This document shows positions 41,991 to 51,243 of a DNA stretch of 64,000 nt, in pieces. The position numbers and the translations under genes are program-made. The stretch lies in assembly GCA_024690665.1 (NCBI GenBank), contig JAILOU010000039.1, positions 104,779-168,778 of the forward strand, written 5' to 3'. Source of the DNA: Eubacterium sp. Its GTDB lineage: Bacteria > Bacillota > Clostridia > Lachnospirales > Lachnospiraceae. Under the pieces are notes generated by a model, which was not told where the DNA came from, did not search any database, and saw only the letters and a list, made by a program, of their open reading frames with translations. Each line of letters begins with the position of its first letter. Position 1 is the stretch's first letter.

Positions 41991-44174
41991 TTACATAGGG
42001 AGATATTTGTAAATGTAATCGTCGCTGCCGCTAATCTTTACAGCAGCAAGATACCCGCTTCGCGTCATGTTGTAGACGCTTCGCATCTGGCTGACTAATT
42101 CTGAAATTTGATCCGGATCGGTGATGGCTTGCTTCGAACCAAAATCTTCTTTGACGACAAAGCTGTCAACATCGTCGCTTTTGTAAGATAAAAACAGATT
42201 CGACAAAGGCTCGGTTCGGCCATTTACAACGCCTCCATAAGGGTCGTATTCCTGCAAGGTAATGCTTTCAATCTCGCCTTCGAATGTCATAAGATCCATG
42301 AGATGGTTTTCCTCTAAGAACGCAATGGTATTCGTGTAGGCAGAGGTAATATAGACTGACGCATTACCTAGATGGTAAGCAAAAGTATCCAAGTCTGTTT
42401 CACCCGAGGTAGTAAAAAATAAGACGCCAAGCGCATCTTCATCAGGAAAGTAACGTTCCTCAACAGACATGCTCAGAAGATCTGTTTTTAGGGCGCTTAG
42501 TAACTGCCCTCGTGCCTCGTCGGTAATATCCAAATAACAAGGATCGCTAAACCAGATATCAGACAGATAGATGTCACCTTCTGCGAAAGCAGTAGAGGAC
42601 GGAGTGGATTCTTCTAAGGAATTATCCAGTACGCTTGCAATCTGCTCACTTACGGTTGTCGTCTCATCAAGTGCTAAAAAGTCTTCCAGTATACTAAGAC
42701 TTGCACGATCGTAGTACCAGGTTTTCGTGTTGCCATCCTTTAAGGTGTAGGTGATTTGAATATCATATGGCACGACAGTTTGGGTGAAGTCAGAATCATC
42801 TGTTTCTAAGTCTGCCATGTTCAGTGAAATCATTTCCTGATGAAGTGACAGAATGGATTCGATTTCATCGGTATTCTCATAGGAGTATTGACTGTCCATG
42901 TAAAAAGAAGAGTCGTTACTGCTTCCGTTTGCGGTGGTAGCCAGATAAGAGGGATTGCCAACATAGGTGACAGATGCCATTTGAATCCGGGATGCATCCG
43001 GAAGTGAGGATGCTGCTTGATTGGCAATTGTCGTAATTCCACAGGTTGTCAGAATTGGAACAATCAGTGTAAGGGTACAGGAAATTGTCATTAGCTTTCC
43101 CTTTGGAAGTGCTCGTTTATATAGTGCTTTATGCCATAAACAATTAACAATCACAGCAAAAAAAACAGCAATGATAACGGCCATCACATGGTTGCCTTCC
43201 CAAAATGTGAGCGTACCGATGGCAAATACGGCAAATTCGCTGATTAGCATGCACAGATAAATCAGAGGTTTCTTTCGGCCGATTGTACCGGCCTGTTCAG
43301 CCGCTCTTTTTTTCAAAGACATAATGCAAAGTAAGATTAAAACCACCAAAAGGACAGCCCATAATAGCAGAGCAAAGCCACCATCATAAGAAATCGCTGT
43401 AGAGTCAAGTTCGCGGTAATAATAGTAGTGCTCTTTTAGATTCGGATAAAAGAACAAAACGGGGTTATAGCGCATGGTCAGATTTAAAAAGCTGTCAAGA
43501 ACGCTGTTGCCAAGATAGGTAACCGCCATGTAAGCGTTGCCCCATACGAGTTTTATAAACAGTCTGTTACAGACATAGAATAAAACGCTCATGCCAAAGA
43601 AAAATAATAGACAGTAGATAAGTGTTTCTGAAATGGTTCCGGATAAGGTGGTACACAGCGCGGTTAGCGTATAGATGATAAGCCCGAACAGTAAAAGCCC
43701 AAAGGTAAGATACAGATAACTGCTTCCCATGCCATCGCAATTGCCAAGTGCCTTTCGGTTCAGTACATAAGAGAGCGTCATCGGAAAGAATATGGTGACA
43801 AACAGCCCGATCAGGCCGGTCAGATAGCGCGAGGCAAAAAGCTTGCCACGTGACAGACCGATTGAAAAATATAACGTAACCTGTTTTAAATCAATGAGGA
43901 AGGAGAAAGAAAAAATTGCAAGTAAAAATGCGAACACCAAATAAGCTGCATAGACGACCGTGACAAAGTCATCGCCGATAAAGCGGAAGAGCAGCTGGTT
44001 GTGCGTGGTATTGATGTTAAAGATAGAATCATCCGGAATCCCTGCTGTGGTAAATGGTATCAGGATAAAAAACAAACAAAGACCCACCAGGATGAACGCT
44101 AAGTGGGCTTTTAATACATATTTAAAATCATGAGAAAATACGGTCGATTTCATGGGTTGGTTGTTTCCTTTCAT
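41991..44174 (-). CDS. ABC exporter permease, multi-TM with large extracytoplasmic domain
   Basis: 727 aa, six or more TM helices then a large soluble region. Overlaps the preceding ATPase gene. Start may be M at 44153. Confidence 0.75.
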   Translation of the reverse strand: MKGNNQPMKSTVFSHDFKYVLKAHLAFILVGLCLFFILIPFTTAGIPDDSIFNINTTHNQLLFRFIGDDFVTVVYAAYLVFAFLLAIFSFSFLIDLKQVTLYFSIGLSRGKLFASRYLTGLIGLFVTIFFPMTLSYVLNRKALGNCDGMGSSYLYLTFGLLLFGLIIYTLTALCTTLSGTISETLIYCLLFFFGMSVLFYVCNRLFIKLVWGNAYMAVTYLGNSVLDSFLNLTMRYNPVLFFYPNLKEHYYYYRELDSTAISYDGGFALLLWAVLLVVLILLCIMSLKKRAAEQAGTIGRKKPLIYLCMLISEFAVFAIGTLTFWEGNHVMAVIIAVFFAVIVNCLWHKALYKRALPKGKLMTISCTLTLIVPILTTCGITTIANQAASSLPDASRIQMASVTYVGNPSYLATTANGSSNDSSFYMDSQYSYENTDEIESILSLHQEMISLNMADLETDDSDFTQTVVPYDIQITYTLKDGNTKTWYYDRASLSILEDFLALDETTTVSEQIASVLDNSLEESTPSSTAFAEGDIYLSDIWFSDPCYLDITDEARGQLLSALKTDLLSMSVEERYFPDEDALGVLFFTTSGETDLDTFAYHLGNASVYITSAYTNTIAFLEENHLMDLMTFEGEIESITLQEYDPYGGVVNGRTEPLSNLFLSYKSDDVDSFVVKEDFGSKQAITDPDQISELVSQMRSVYNMTRSGYLAAVKISGSDDYIYKYLPM

Positions 44175-44853
44175 CTAAGAAATATTCTTCAAGAGAAGAA
44201 CCGCTTTTGGTAATCTCATCCACATTCATATCATAGATAAGGCTTGAAGCGTTAAGCATACCAAATCGGTCGGCGCATTCTTCGAGTTCGCTCAAGTTGT
44301 GTGAGGTTAGAATTACGGTTGCGTCTGTTTGTTTTACATAAGTAAATAAAAGCTCGCGCATGGTTTTACGAATCCCAAGGTCTAGTCCGTCAAAGGCTTC
44401 ATCCAAAAGCAGATATTTTGGCATGGAGGCAAATGCAAGAGCGAGAGCAGCCTGGCGCTGCATACCTTTGGAAAACTCTAAAATGCGTTCTTTGGGGTCG
44501 AGTTCAAATAATGAAACCAACTTTTGGAAGACATCGCTGTTCCAGTTGGGATAGTAGCCCCGATAGAACTTTTGCGCATCAAGAAGACTTGCCTGCTTAA
44601 AAAAGTACAGTTCTTCTGTCATAAGAAACAACTGTCGTTTTGCAAGTTCATTTTCATAGATTTTTTCTCCGTTTACTAGGACATGTCCTTCATCGCTGCG
44701 GTAGATGCCGGCGATGATTTTAAGCAGCGTCGTCTTGCCGGCGCCATTATATCCAATCAGACCATAGATACAGCCGGAAGGAATTGATATCGAGATGTCC
44801 TTTAGGACACAATGTGAGCCAAAGTGTTTGGAGATGTGTTCAATATCAATCAT
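44128..44853 (-). CDS. ABC transporter ATP-binding protein
   Basis: GLIGYNGAGKTTLLKIIAG, LEFSKGMQRQAALALAFASMPKYLLLDEAFDGLD. Confidence 0.95.
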   Translation of the reverse strand: MIDIEHISKHFGSHCVLKDISISIPSGCIYGLIGYNGAGKTTLLKIIAGIYRSDEGHVLVNGEKIYENELAKRQLFLMTEELYFFKQASLLDAQKFYRGYYPNWNSDVFQKLVSLFELDPKERILEFSKGMQRQAALALAFASMPKYLLLDEAFDGLDLGIRKTMRELLFTYVKQTDATVILTSHNLSELEECADRFGMLNASSLIYDMNVDEITKSGSSLEEYFLDERKQPTHEIDRIFS

Positions 44854-46186
44854 TACGCTTCACCGTTATAATCCCTTTCTTTACCAAGATGCCAAGTACA
44901 ATCACGACAATCAAGGCTATGATGATGATTGCAACAATCAGAGGTGTATAAGAATGCTGTGTGCCGGTAGAAGTTTCTGTTGAGGAAGTTGACACAAAAG
45001 AAGCGTCGTCTTCGGTCGCAGCAGCAACTTCTTCTGTGACAGGGCTAAGCAGATAAGTGCCACCCTCTGAAAGCGTTGCAGTGACGTATCCGGACTGAAC
45101 GCTTAGATCTTCGGCAAGTAAAACCGGCGTATGAGAGTCGTCTAGATAGTAGAGATCTACGAGGGATTCATCTGCATAATAGTCTGTAACGCGAAGAGAT
45201 ACCTCTGCCTTTCCCGGAAAGGCATCTTCTTTTGCGATGTCAAAGGAAATCGCGGAAGAATCAAGGCCATAATCAGAGGATACGGAATCGGACATGGTAA
45301 TAGTCATATTCAAACTGTTTTTGGCAGTTAAGTCTTTTCCGTAGAATTCGTAAGAGTAAAGAAGCTGGTCTTGCTCATCAATATATTGAAAGAGACCATA
45401 GGCTTTTTTTCCGTAGATCTTTTGAAAGATTTTTTTGCCCTGCTTCTTACCGGTAATCGCTGTCTGGTAGACGGTTCCTTTTTCGCTGTCAATCACCGTA
45501 ATGTTGGACTCTTTTTTTTCTGTCTGGTCGGCAGAGTCTTCTTCGTCTGTCTCTTCTGATGAGTCATCGGAATCCTCATCATCAGAAGAATCACCGACTT
45601 TAACTTTCTTCTTATTACTTGAAGAATCAGAATCCTTTTTCTTTTTATTGCTATTAGAAGAGCTGTCGGAAGAACTGTCGGAAGAACTGTCGGAAGAACT
45701 ACTTGCAGAAGCTGCTTTGGAAACGGTGACTTTGATGGTATCGCTTCCGTCCGTGTACTGGCGCAAGGAGCCGGTTACGGTAATTGTGGCACTTCCGGCG
45801 GCGACACCTTTGATTACAAGGTTGCCGTTATTGTAAGAGGCACTTGCAACAGAGGTGTTAGAAGACGAAACGGTAACATCTGTGTAATAAGTGGTGTATT
45901 CCGTTCCGTTACAGGTGCAGTTGCCATTGGCATCGAGACATCCATCGCCGCAGTTTTGTGGACAGTCTGCCATACCGCAGCCTTCTGTCTCGCGGGCAGA
46001 GACCGGAGACAAGGATACGGAAACATTGAGCGTATCACCGGTTGTGACAGTGGCTTCGCTTTTACCAAGTGTGACGGTTACATCGCCGCGGTCAAAATAA
46101 GCATAAGCCGGCATCGCAGTGCCAATCAGTAAAAGCATGCAAAGGATGCCTGCGCATAATCTTCGTGATAATAAAAACTTCTTCAT
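44846..46186 (-). CDS. Secreted membrane-anchored Ig-like surface protein with Cys-rich segment and Ser/Asp/Lys-rich linker
   Basis: Signal peptide MKKFLLSRRLCAGILCMLLLIGTAMPAYA; CGMADCPQNCGDGCLDANGNCTC; C-terminal TM LIVAIIIIALIVVIVLGILVKKG. Confidence 0.75.
   Translation of the reverse strand: MKKFLLSRRLCAGILCMLLLIGTAMPAYAYFDRGDVTVTLGKSEATVTTGDTLNVSVSLSPVSARETEGCGMADCPQNCGDGCLDANGNCTCNGTEYTTYYTDVTVSSSNTSVASASYNNGNLVIKGVAAGSATITVTGSLRQYTDGSDTIKVTVSKAASASSSSDSSSDSSSDSSSNSNKKKKDSDSSSNKKKVKVGDSSDDEDSDDSSEETDEEDSADQTEKKESNITVIDSEKGTVYQTAITGKKQGKKIFQKIYGKKAYGLFQYIDEQDQLLYSYEFYGKDLTAKNSLNMTITMSDSVSSDYGLDSSAISFDIAKEDAFPGKAEVSLRVTDYYADESLVDLYYLDDSHTPVLLAEDLSVQSGYVTATLSEGGTYLLSPVTEEVAAATEDDASFVSTSSTETSTGTQHSYTPLIVAIIIIALIVVIVLGILVKKGIITVKRND
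45662..45702 (-). repeat. 12-nt tandem repeat (GGAAGAACTGTC)n encoding SSDS repeats
   Basis: agctgtcggaagaactgtcggaagaactgtcggaagaact, three to four units. Confidence 0.85.
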
Positions 46187-46198
46187 GGTATACTCCCT

Positions 46199-47002
46199 TT
46201 ATTTTTCTTCAATGGTTTTATAGGTATAAATCTTAAGTTCTAGCTGCGCCGTGTCTGTGTTATCCAGTTTTTCACAGGTAACGCTTGTGCCGTCTGCATA
46301 GAAGGCGTAACTGCTGCCAAAATGCCTGGTTAAAGTCTCAGCAATTGTCTCTGCAATCATGGTTTCATCGCTAAGCAGAAAGTCATGACCGTGTACGGCA
46401 ATGGCTGTGTCCTGATATAGCTCTGACGTATCACTTACCTGACTCGTAACAGGAGCGTCGTCACTTAAAAGTTCTAACCATGTGATGGAACGAATGTCCC
46501 AGGTGCCTTCTACATTTACCCTTGTACCGCCTCCGCTGTAAGAATCATCTGTGGTAAGGGTGATTCCGCTCGGAATTAATAATTCACAGGTAAATGGATA
46601 CGCACAAGCCGAGCCATCTTCGTTTAGGATACCCGGGTAGCCGGTATCTTCTTCTTTTTCATCAATGACCAGATTGCCGGTCGTAATAGCGGTTACCGGA
46701 ATTGCTATAGTCAGTGCATTATCGGCGGATTGGGTAATGGTCAATTCATCATAATCCGGACTTTCTCCACTGATTGTGATATCCATATTAGAAAGTGGAT
46801 CATCGCCTAAAGTAATGGCTTTCTCAAAGGTTATGGTGACATCGACATATTGTGAGCTTTCAGACCCTTCGTTTCGGCCGGAAGCGGTTACGTCGCTAAT
46901 ATGTGGAGAAGTTTCGGAATTGTATTTGGCATCAGAGCATCCGGTTAAAGTGGATGCAATGATAAAAATCATACAAAATGTAGTTAAAAATATCTTTTTC
47001 AT
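46199..47002 (-). CDS. Lipoprotein, apparent paralog of the secreted protein at 47199
   Basis: Lipobox STLTGCSD; IPSGITL...AIAVHGHDFLLSDETMIAETIAETL resembles IPNGVTL...SLSSHAHTYYSMSTTTLATNIVSAL in the divergent gene. Confidence 0.7.
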   Translation of the reverse strand: MKKIFLTTFCMIFIIASTLTGCSDAKYNSETSPHISDVTASGRNEGSESSQYVDVTITFEKAITLGDDPLSNMDITISGESPDYDELTITQSADNALTIAIPVTAITTGNLVIDEKEEDTGYPGILNEDGSACAYPFTCELLIPSGITLTTDDSYSGGGTRVNVEGTWDIRSITWLELLSDDAPVTSQVSDTSELYQDTAIAVHGHDFLLSDETMIAETIAETLTRHFGSSYAFYADGTSVTCEKLDNTDTAQLELKIYTYKTIEEK

Positions 47003-47037
47003 AGTGGTTCCTCTTTTATTGTATTGTTTCCTTGACT

Positions 47038-47067
47038 ATACTATCGCAATATGCTTTTGAAAGTCAA
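47038..47067 (-). promoter_or_regulatory. Putative promoter for leftward operon
   Basis: On minus strand TTGACT, 18 nt, TAGTAT, overlapping the shared 14-bp element at 47051-47064. Confidence 0.5.
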
Positions 47068-47109
47068 CGGATATAGTTACAATACAGTTGTTTTGTTGCG
47101 TTTTATTGG

Positions 47110-47139
47110 TTGACATCATGCTTTTGAGAGTTTTATAAT
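47110..47139 (+). promoter_or_regulatory. Promoter for rightward operon
   Basis: TTGACA (47110), 18 nt, TATAAT (47134-47139); spacer contains ATGCTTTTGAGAGT (47118-47131). Confidence 0.7.
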
Positions 47140-47198
47140 CGTTTCTACAGGGGATAAAAAACCAAACAAAAAATAACAAAAGGAGAGGGGTAAAACAA

Positions 47199-48851
47199 AT
47201 GACACAGTTAAAACTGAAACAAAAGATGAGTGCCTGCTTTAAAGTGGCGCTTGCTGGAATTACTGCAATCTCGATGAGCGGTCTTAGTCAGATTGCAACT
47301 TATGCGGACACAACTACGGTGTCACCGACTTCATATTCACTAAGTACTTATCATGACGAGGAGATATCATCATTATCTGATTATGATCAGCATGTTGTAT
47401 TAAATCTGACGTTTGATGATACGGTAACGATTGAGGATGAAACTGCTCTTAATGATTCTATCTTTGGAGATAATGCAACGTATACCATTACAATTAGGGG
47501 CCTTGACATCACAAGCAGCTCATATTATCGGCCTTGTGAGTACAGTGCAAGCGGTAAGACTTTGACTATTGATATGGGAAATGTGATGGCAGATTCTGAT
47601 AGTGACGGAACATGTGAAACAGCGGCGTTTACTGCTATTTACAATGGTCTGATTGTTGCAAAGGGAACGCTTTCCGGTATTTCAGTTGGAGGTACCGCGT
47701 GTGATGTTAGCACCGCAATAAAGACTTTTATTCCTAATGGGGTGACTTTAGATGCAACATCCGGAGAAAAGACGAATGCACTCACAATGAAAGTGACAGA
47801 TGTTGCCAATGTGCGCTCTATGTATCACTTTGTTGTTTACAATTACCAGGATGGTGAGTATATTCCAATTACAGCGGATACAGGATTAAGTGCGCTTGGT
47901 TCGGCAGCTTATAGTTTATCGTCTCATGCGCATACATATTACAGTATGTCAACGACGACTTTGGCAACAAATATTGTTTCGGCATTGAATAGTGGATTTA
48001 TTGATGGTGGTAAATACAGTGCAACAGATAACGGAGACGGAACATTTACCATAAACTCAACAGATAGTGCTGACAAGCTTGTTATGTATATGTATAATGA
48101 TGATTTTATTCAGTCAGGTGATTATGTAACACCGACTGTTCCTTCATCCGAGACGATTTCACTTACATCTGCATATGCAACATCGATTAATAACAAGGCA
48201 GATGGAACCGGTTATTATGAATATGATCTTACAGCATCATCAGAAGATGCAATGCCGGCATGGGTAGCCAATGTCAGTGCCATTACCGTTGGAGATATTA
48301 CATATACTTTGACACACAGTAGTTCAGATGTAGAAGGTGCTTATACAACAACAGATAGTGATGGAGATACAACGCAATATGCGTATCTGTTCCAGGATGG
48401 GGATTCTTATAAACTTCGCATTGCAAGTTATCCTCTTACAGCGTCAAAATCATACACTGTTAAGATTACAAATGACCAGTATGGCGATACAAACTTTACT
48501 ATTCAGACAGCAAAAAAGTCTTCTTCTTCCGCGACTACCACATCGGGTAAGAAAGCGAATAGCATCAAGGTTAAGACAAAATCGAAAACCATTAAGGCAA
48601 AATTAAAGAAAAAGAAAACAACGAAAAAATATACCTTTAAGATTGGTGCTTCTTCCAAGACGAGCGTGAAAGTCGTTAAGAAGAGTGGTAATAAGAAAAT
48701 AACGGTTTCTAAAAAAGGTAAAGTTACTGTTAAGAAGGGAATTAAAAAAGGAACTTACAAGGTAAAAGTTAAAATCACGGCTCCTGCTTCTTCAAAGTAT
48801 AAAAAAGCAACCAAGACCGTAACATTGAAAATTAAGGTAAAGAGTAAATAA
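47199..48851 (+). CDS. Secreted surface protein with HxH motif, possible HID/DUF1533-like module and Lys-rich C-terminus
   Basis: Signal peptide to IATYADT; SSHAHTYYS; PAWVANVSAITVGDITYTL...SKSYTVKITNDQYGDTNFTI; Lys-rich beta-strand tail. Confidence 0.65.
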   Translation: MTQLKLKQKMSACFKVALAGITAISMSGLSQIATYADTTTVSPTSYSLSTYHDEEISSLSDYDQHVVLNLTFDDTVTIEDETALNDSIFGDNATYTITIRGLDITSSSYYRPCEYSASGKTLTIDMGNVMADSDSDGTCETAAFTAIYNGLIVAKGTLSGISVGGTACDVSTAIKTFIPNGVTLDATSGEKTNALTMKVTDVANVRSMYHFVVYNYQDGEYIPITADTGLSALGSAAYSLSSHAHTYYSMSTTTLATNIVSALNSGFIDGGKYSATDNGDGTFTINSTDSADKLVMYMYNDDFIQSGDYVTPTVPSSETISLTSAYATSINNKADGTGYYEYDLTASSEDAMPAWVANVSAITVGDITYTLTHSSSDVEGAYTTTDSDGDTTQYAYLFQDGDSYKLRIASYPLTASKSYTVKITNDQYGDTNFTIQTAKKSSSSATTTSGKKANSIKVKTKSKTIKAKLKKKKTTKKYTFKIGASSKTSVKVVKKSGNKKITVSKKGKVTVKKGIKKGTYKVKVKITAPASSKYKKATKTVTLKIKVKSK

Positions 48852-50206
48852 TGATGAAAAAGGCAATGATATCAATTGCATTAACTGGCGCGCTCATAAT
48901 TTCAATTGGGCACGCCGGTTCTTGTTATGCAGCAGACCGACAAGATGTGAATCTTGCCATTGAAGGAGCCAATAATCCGACAAAGGGACCGGCAGAATCG
49001 GATGCATCGGAGTATTCGTCTCACTCGTGGAAGGGAAATTACCTGTATTTTGGACAGGGACAATTTTGGAGCCTTCTTGATAATGATGAGGAAAGTCTTT
49101 TGATTTTAGCGGATGTGTTAAAGGAAGATGGCGAAGTTTTGTATAAAACATTTGATTCAACAACAAATGTCTGGGCGGATTCTTCTTTGAAACAGTACTT
49201 AAATGGTTCTTCGTATTTATCAAGTACGAATCGATTTACAGTATTGGAAAAGAGCCTAATAACGGATGGAGTCACGATTCCGACAATGGCGCAATTAGTG
49301 AATCAATCATACGGATTTAGTGCAGAAAATGCGCCGGATGGAACGAGAGCAGCATCCGCTCCATATTGGGTTCAAGATCAACATTCTTCTGATGGGTCAG
49401 CAATATTTGTATGTCAATATGGAAGTTTATTTACGGGCGGAACCTCAATCAGTGATTCGACGATAGGAGTGCGTCCGATGATTACGATGGATACTTCTAT
49501 GGTGTTATTTTCGGTTGCGGGACAATATGCAAAATCAACATTTGCAGACATATCCTCAGATCTTGTGGCAAACAATAATTGGAAATTAACACTCAAAGAC
49601 GGGAACACGTCCTTTAAGGCTTCTGTTACATCAAATAAAGTGGTTGCCGGTAAAAAGATTAAGGTTCAAGTTAAAAGTCTTGGAAGCGGTACATCCTATA
49701 ACCACATCTCAGCAATGTTGCTTGATCAGGACGGAGAACTTGTGGCTTACGGATTTGCCAACAAGAGCGGGGCGTCTAAAGGAACCTATACATTTACAAT
49801 TCCGTCTGACACAGAGGTTGGAACCTATACACTTCGCGTCTTTGCGGAATCGGCAAAGCAGACATCAGCTTCAGTCGTAACAAGTGATACGGCAAGTAAT
49901 ACCTGTGACCTTAAGGTTAAGGTGACACCGAAGAAAGCAACAATTAAAAGCTGTAAAGCAAAAAAGAAAAAGGTGAAGCTAAAGCTTAAAAAAATCGCCG
50001 GTGTAGATGGATACCAGATTAAATATTCTTACAAAAAGAATATGAAAAAAGCAAAGTCACTTACGACAAGTAAAGTCACAAAGACAATTAAGAAATTAAA
50101 GTCCAAAAAGAAGGTGTATATTAAGGTACGCGCTTATAAAAAGGACACATCCGGCAACCGTGTATACGGAGCCTGGAGTAAAAAAATAAAAGTTAAGGTT
50201 AAGTAA
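48851..50206 (+). CDS. Secreted protein with DUF6273-like domain and Lys-rich FnIII-like C-terminus
   Basis: YLYFGQGQFWSLLDNDEESLLILADVL...WADSSLKQYLN...APYWVQD...GVRPMITMD; C-term VDGYQIKYSYKKNMKKAKS...YIKVRAYK. Confidence 0.65.
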   Translation: MMKKAMISIALTGALIISIGHAGSCYAADRQDVNLAIEGANNPTKGPAESDASEYSSHSWKGNYLYFGQGQFWSLLDNDEESLLILADVLKEDGEVLYKTFDSTTNVWADSSLKQYLNGSSYLSSTNRFTVLEKSLITDGVTIPTMAQLVNQSYGFSAENAPDGTRAASAPYWVQDQHSSDGSAIFVCQYGSLFTGGTSISDSTIGVRPMITMDTSMVLFSVAGQYAKSTFADISSDLVANNNWKLTLKDGNTSFKASVTSNKVVAGKKIKVQVKSLGSGTSYNHISAMLLDQDGELVAYGFANKSGASKGTYTFTIPSDTEVGTYTLRVFAESAKQTSASVVTSDTASNTCDLKVKVTPKKATIKSCKAKKKKVKLKLKKIAGVDGYQIKYSYKKNMKKAKSLTTSKVTKTIKKLKSKKKVYIKVRAYKKDTSGNRVYGAWSKKIKVKVK

Positions 50207-51229
50207 ATGAGAAATTATACATCCAAACTGATTGTCACGATTATGATACTGATTGTAGTATTTTTTGTTTCGCTGGCAGTTGGTCGATATGCAATTAATC
50301 CAAGAGATGTATTGGAACTTTTGTTTCATGGAATCACGGGAAAAGAAGTAACGGTAGAGGAGATGACGCAGTCCGTATTTTATGGGGTGCGACTTCCAAG
50401 AGCAATAGCGGCAGTCATTATAGGAGCGGCATTGTCTTTGTCGGGCGCCGGGTATCAGGGGATTTTAAGAAATCCGATTGTTGCACCGGATATCTTAGGA
50501 GCTTCTTCCGGGGCAAGCCTTGGAGCAGCGATTGGCATTATGTTTGAACTTCCGGTAATCGGAATTGAGGCGCTTGCATTTGCCGGTGGCCTTTTGGCGG
50601 TTGGGATTGCATTTTTCATCAGCCGGTCTTTTGCGCAGGGAGGACATAGTCATACTCTTATTTTGGTGCTGACAGGAATGGTGGTTGCAGCATTTTTCTC
50701 AGCAGGAATTTCCATTATTAAGTATGTGGGCGATCCATATGACACACTTCCGGCTTTGACGTTCTGGCTGATGGGAGGACTGTCTTATGTGGAAAAAAGT
50801 GATCTGCTGGTGCTCATCATACCATTTGTAATTGGTGCAGTTCCCTTATTTTTACTCAGGTGGAAATTAAACATCTTGTGCTTTTCAGATGAAGAGGCCA
50901 AGACGCTGGGCTCGCAGGCAGAAAAAGTGCGTACGATTGTGATTTTGTGCGCGACACTGCTTACCTGCTCATCTGTTGCAGTCGGGGGGATGATTGGCTG
51001 GGTCGGTCTTGTGATTCCACACATTGCAAGAATGCTGACTGGTCCTGACTTTCGAAAACTGCTTCCGATGACGGCAGTGATTGGAGGGAGCTTTTTGCTT
51101 GCGGTTGATGATGTGGCAAGAAGTGTGCTGGCACAGGAAATTCCGATTGGAATCTTAACGGCAATTATTGGAGCACCGGTCTTTTTATACATGCTGGCGA
51201 GAAGCGGTCATGTAATCGGAGATGCGTAA
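50207..51229 (+). CDS. FecCD/BtuC-family ABC importer permease
   Basis: VRLPRAIAAVIIGAALSLSGAGYQGILRNPIVAPDILGASSGASLGAA; GMIGWVGLVIPHIARMLTGPDFR. Confidence 0.97.
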   Translation: MRNYTSKLIVTIMILIVVFFVSLAVGRYAINPRDVLELLFHGITGKEVTVEEMTQSVFYGVRLPRAIAAVIIGAALSLSGAGYQGILRNPIVAPDILGASSGASLGAAIGIMFELPVIGIEALAFAGGLLAVGIAFFISRSFAQGGHSHTLILVLTGMVVAAFFSAGISIIKYVGDPYDTLPALTFWLMGGLSYVEKSDLLVLIIPFVIGAVPLFLLRWKLNILCFSDEEAKTLGSQAEKVRTIVILCATLLTCSSVAVGGMIGWVGLVIPHIARMLTGPDFRKLLPMTAVIGGSFLLAVDDVARSVLAQEIPIGILTAIIGAPVFLYMLARSGHVIGDA

Positions 51230-51243
51230 CGAGAGGAGATAAA

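Noticed and set aside
45501-45836. Plus-strand ORF rich in SSSEES/EELSEEL
   Set aside because: Antisense artefact of the Ser/Asp repeat in the 44846-46186 gene.
47003-47198. Fur box controlling the divergon
   Set aside because: No recognisable GATAATGATAATCATTATC-like 19-mer; the only shared element found is ATGCTTTTGARAGT.
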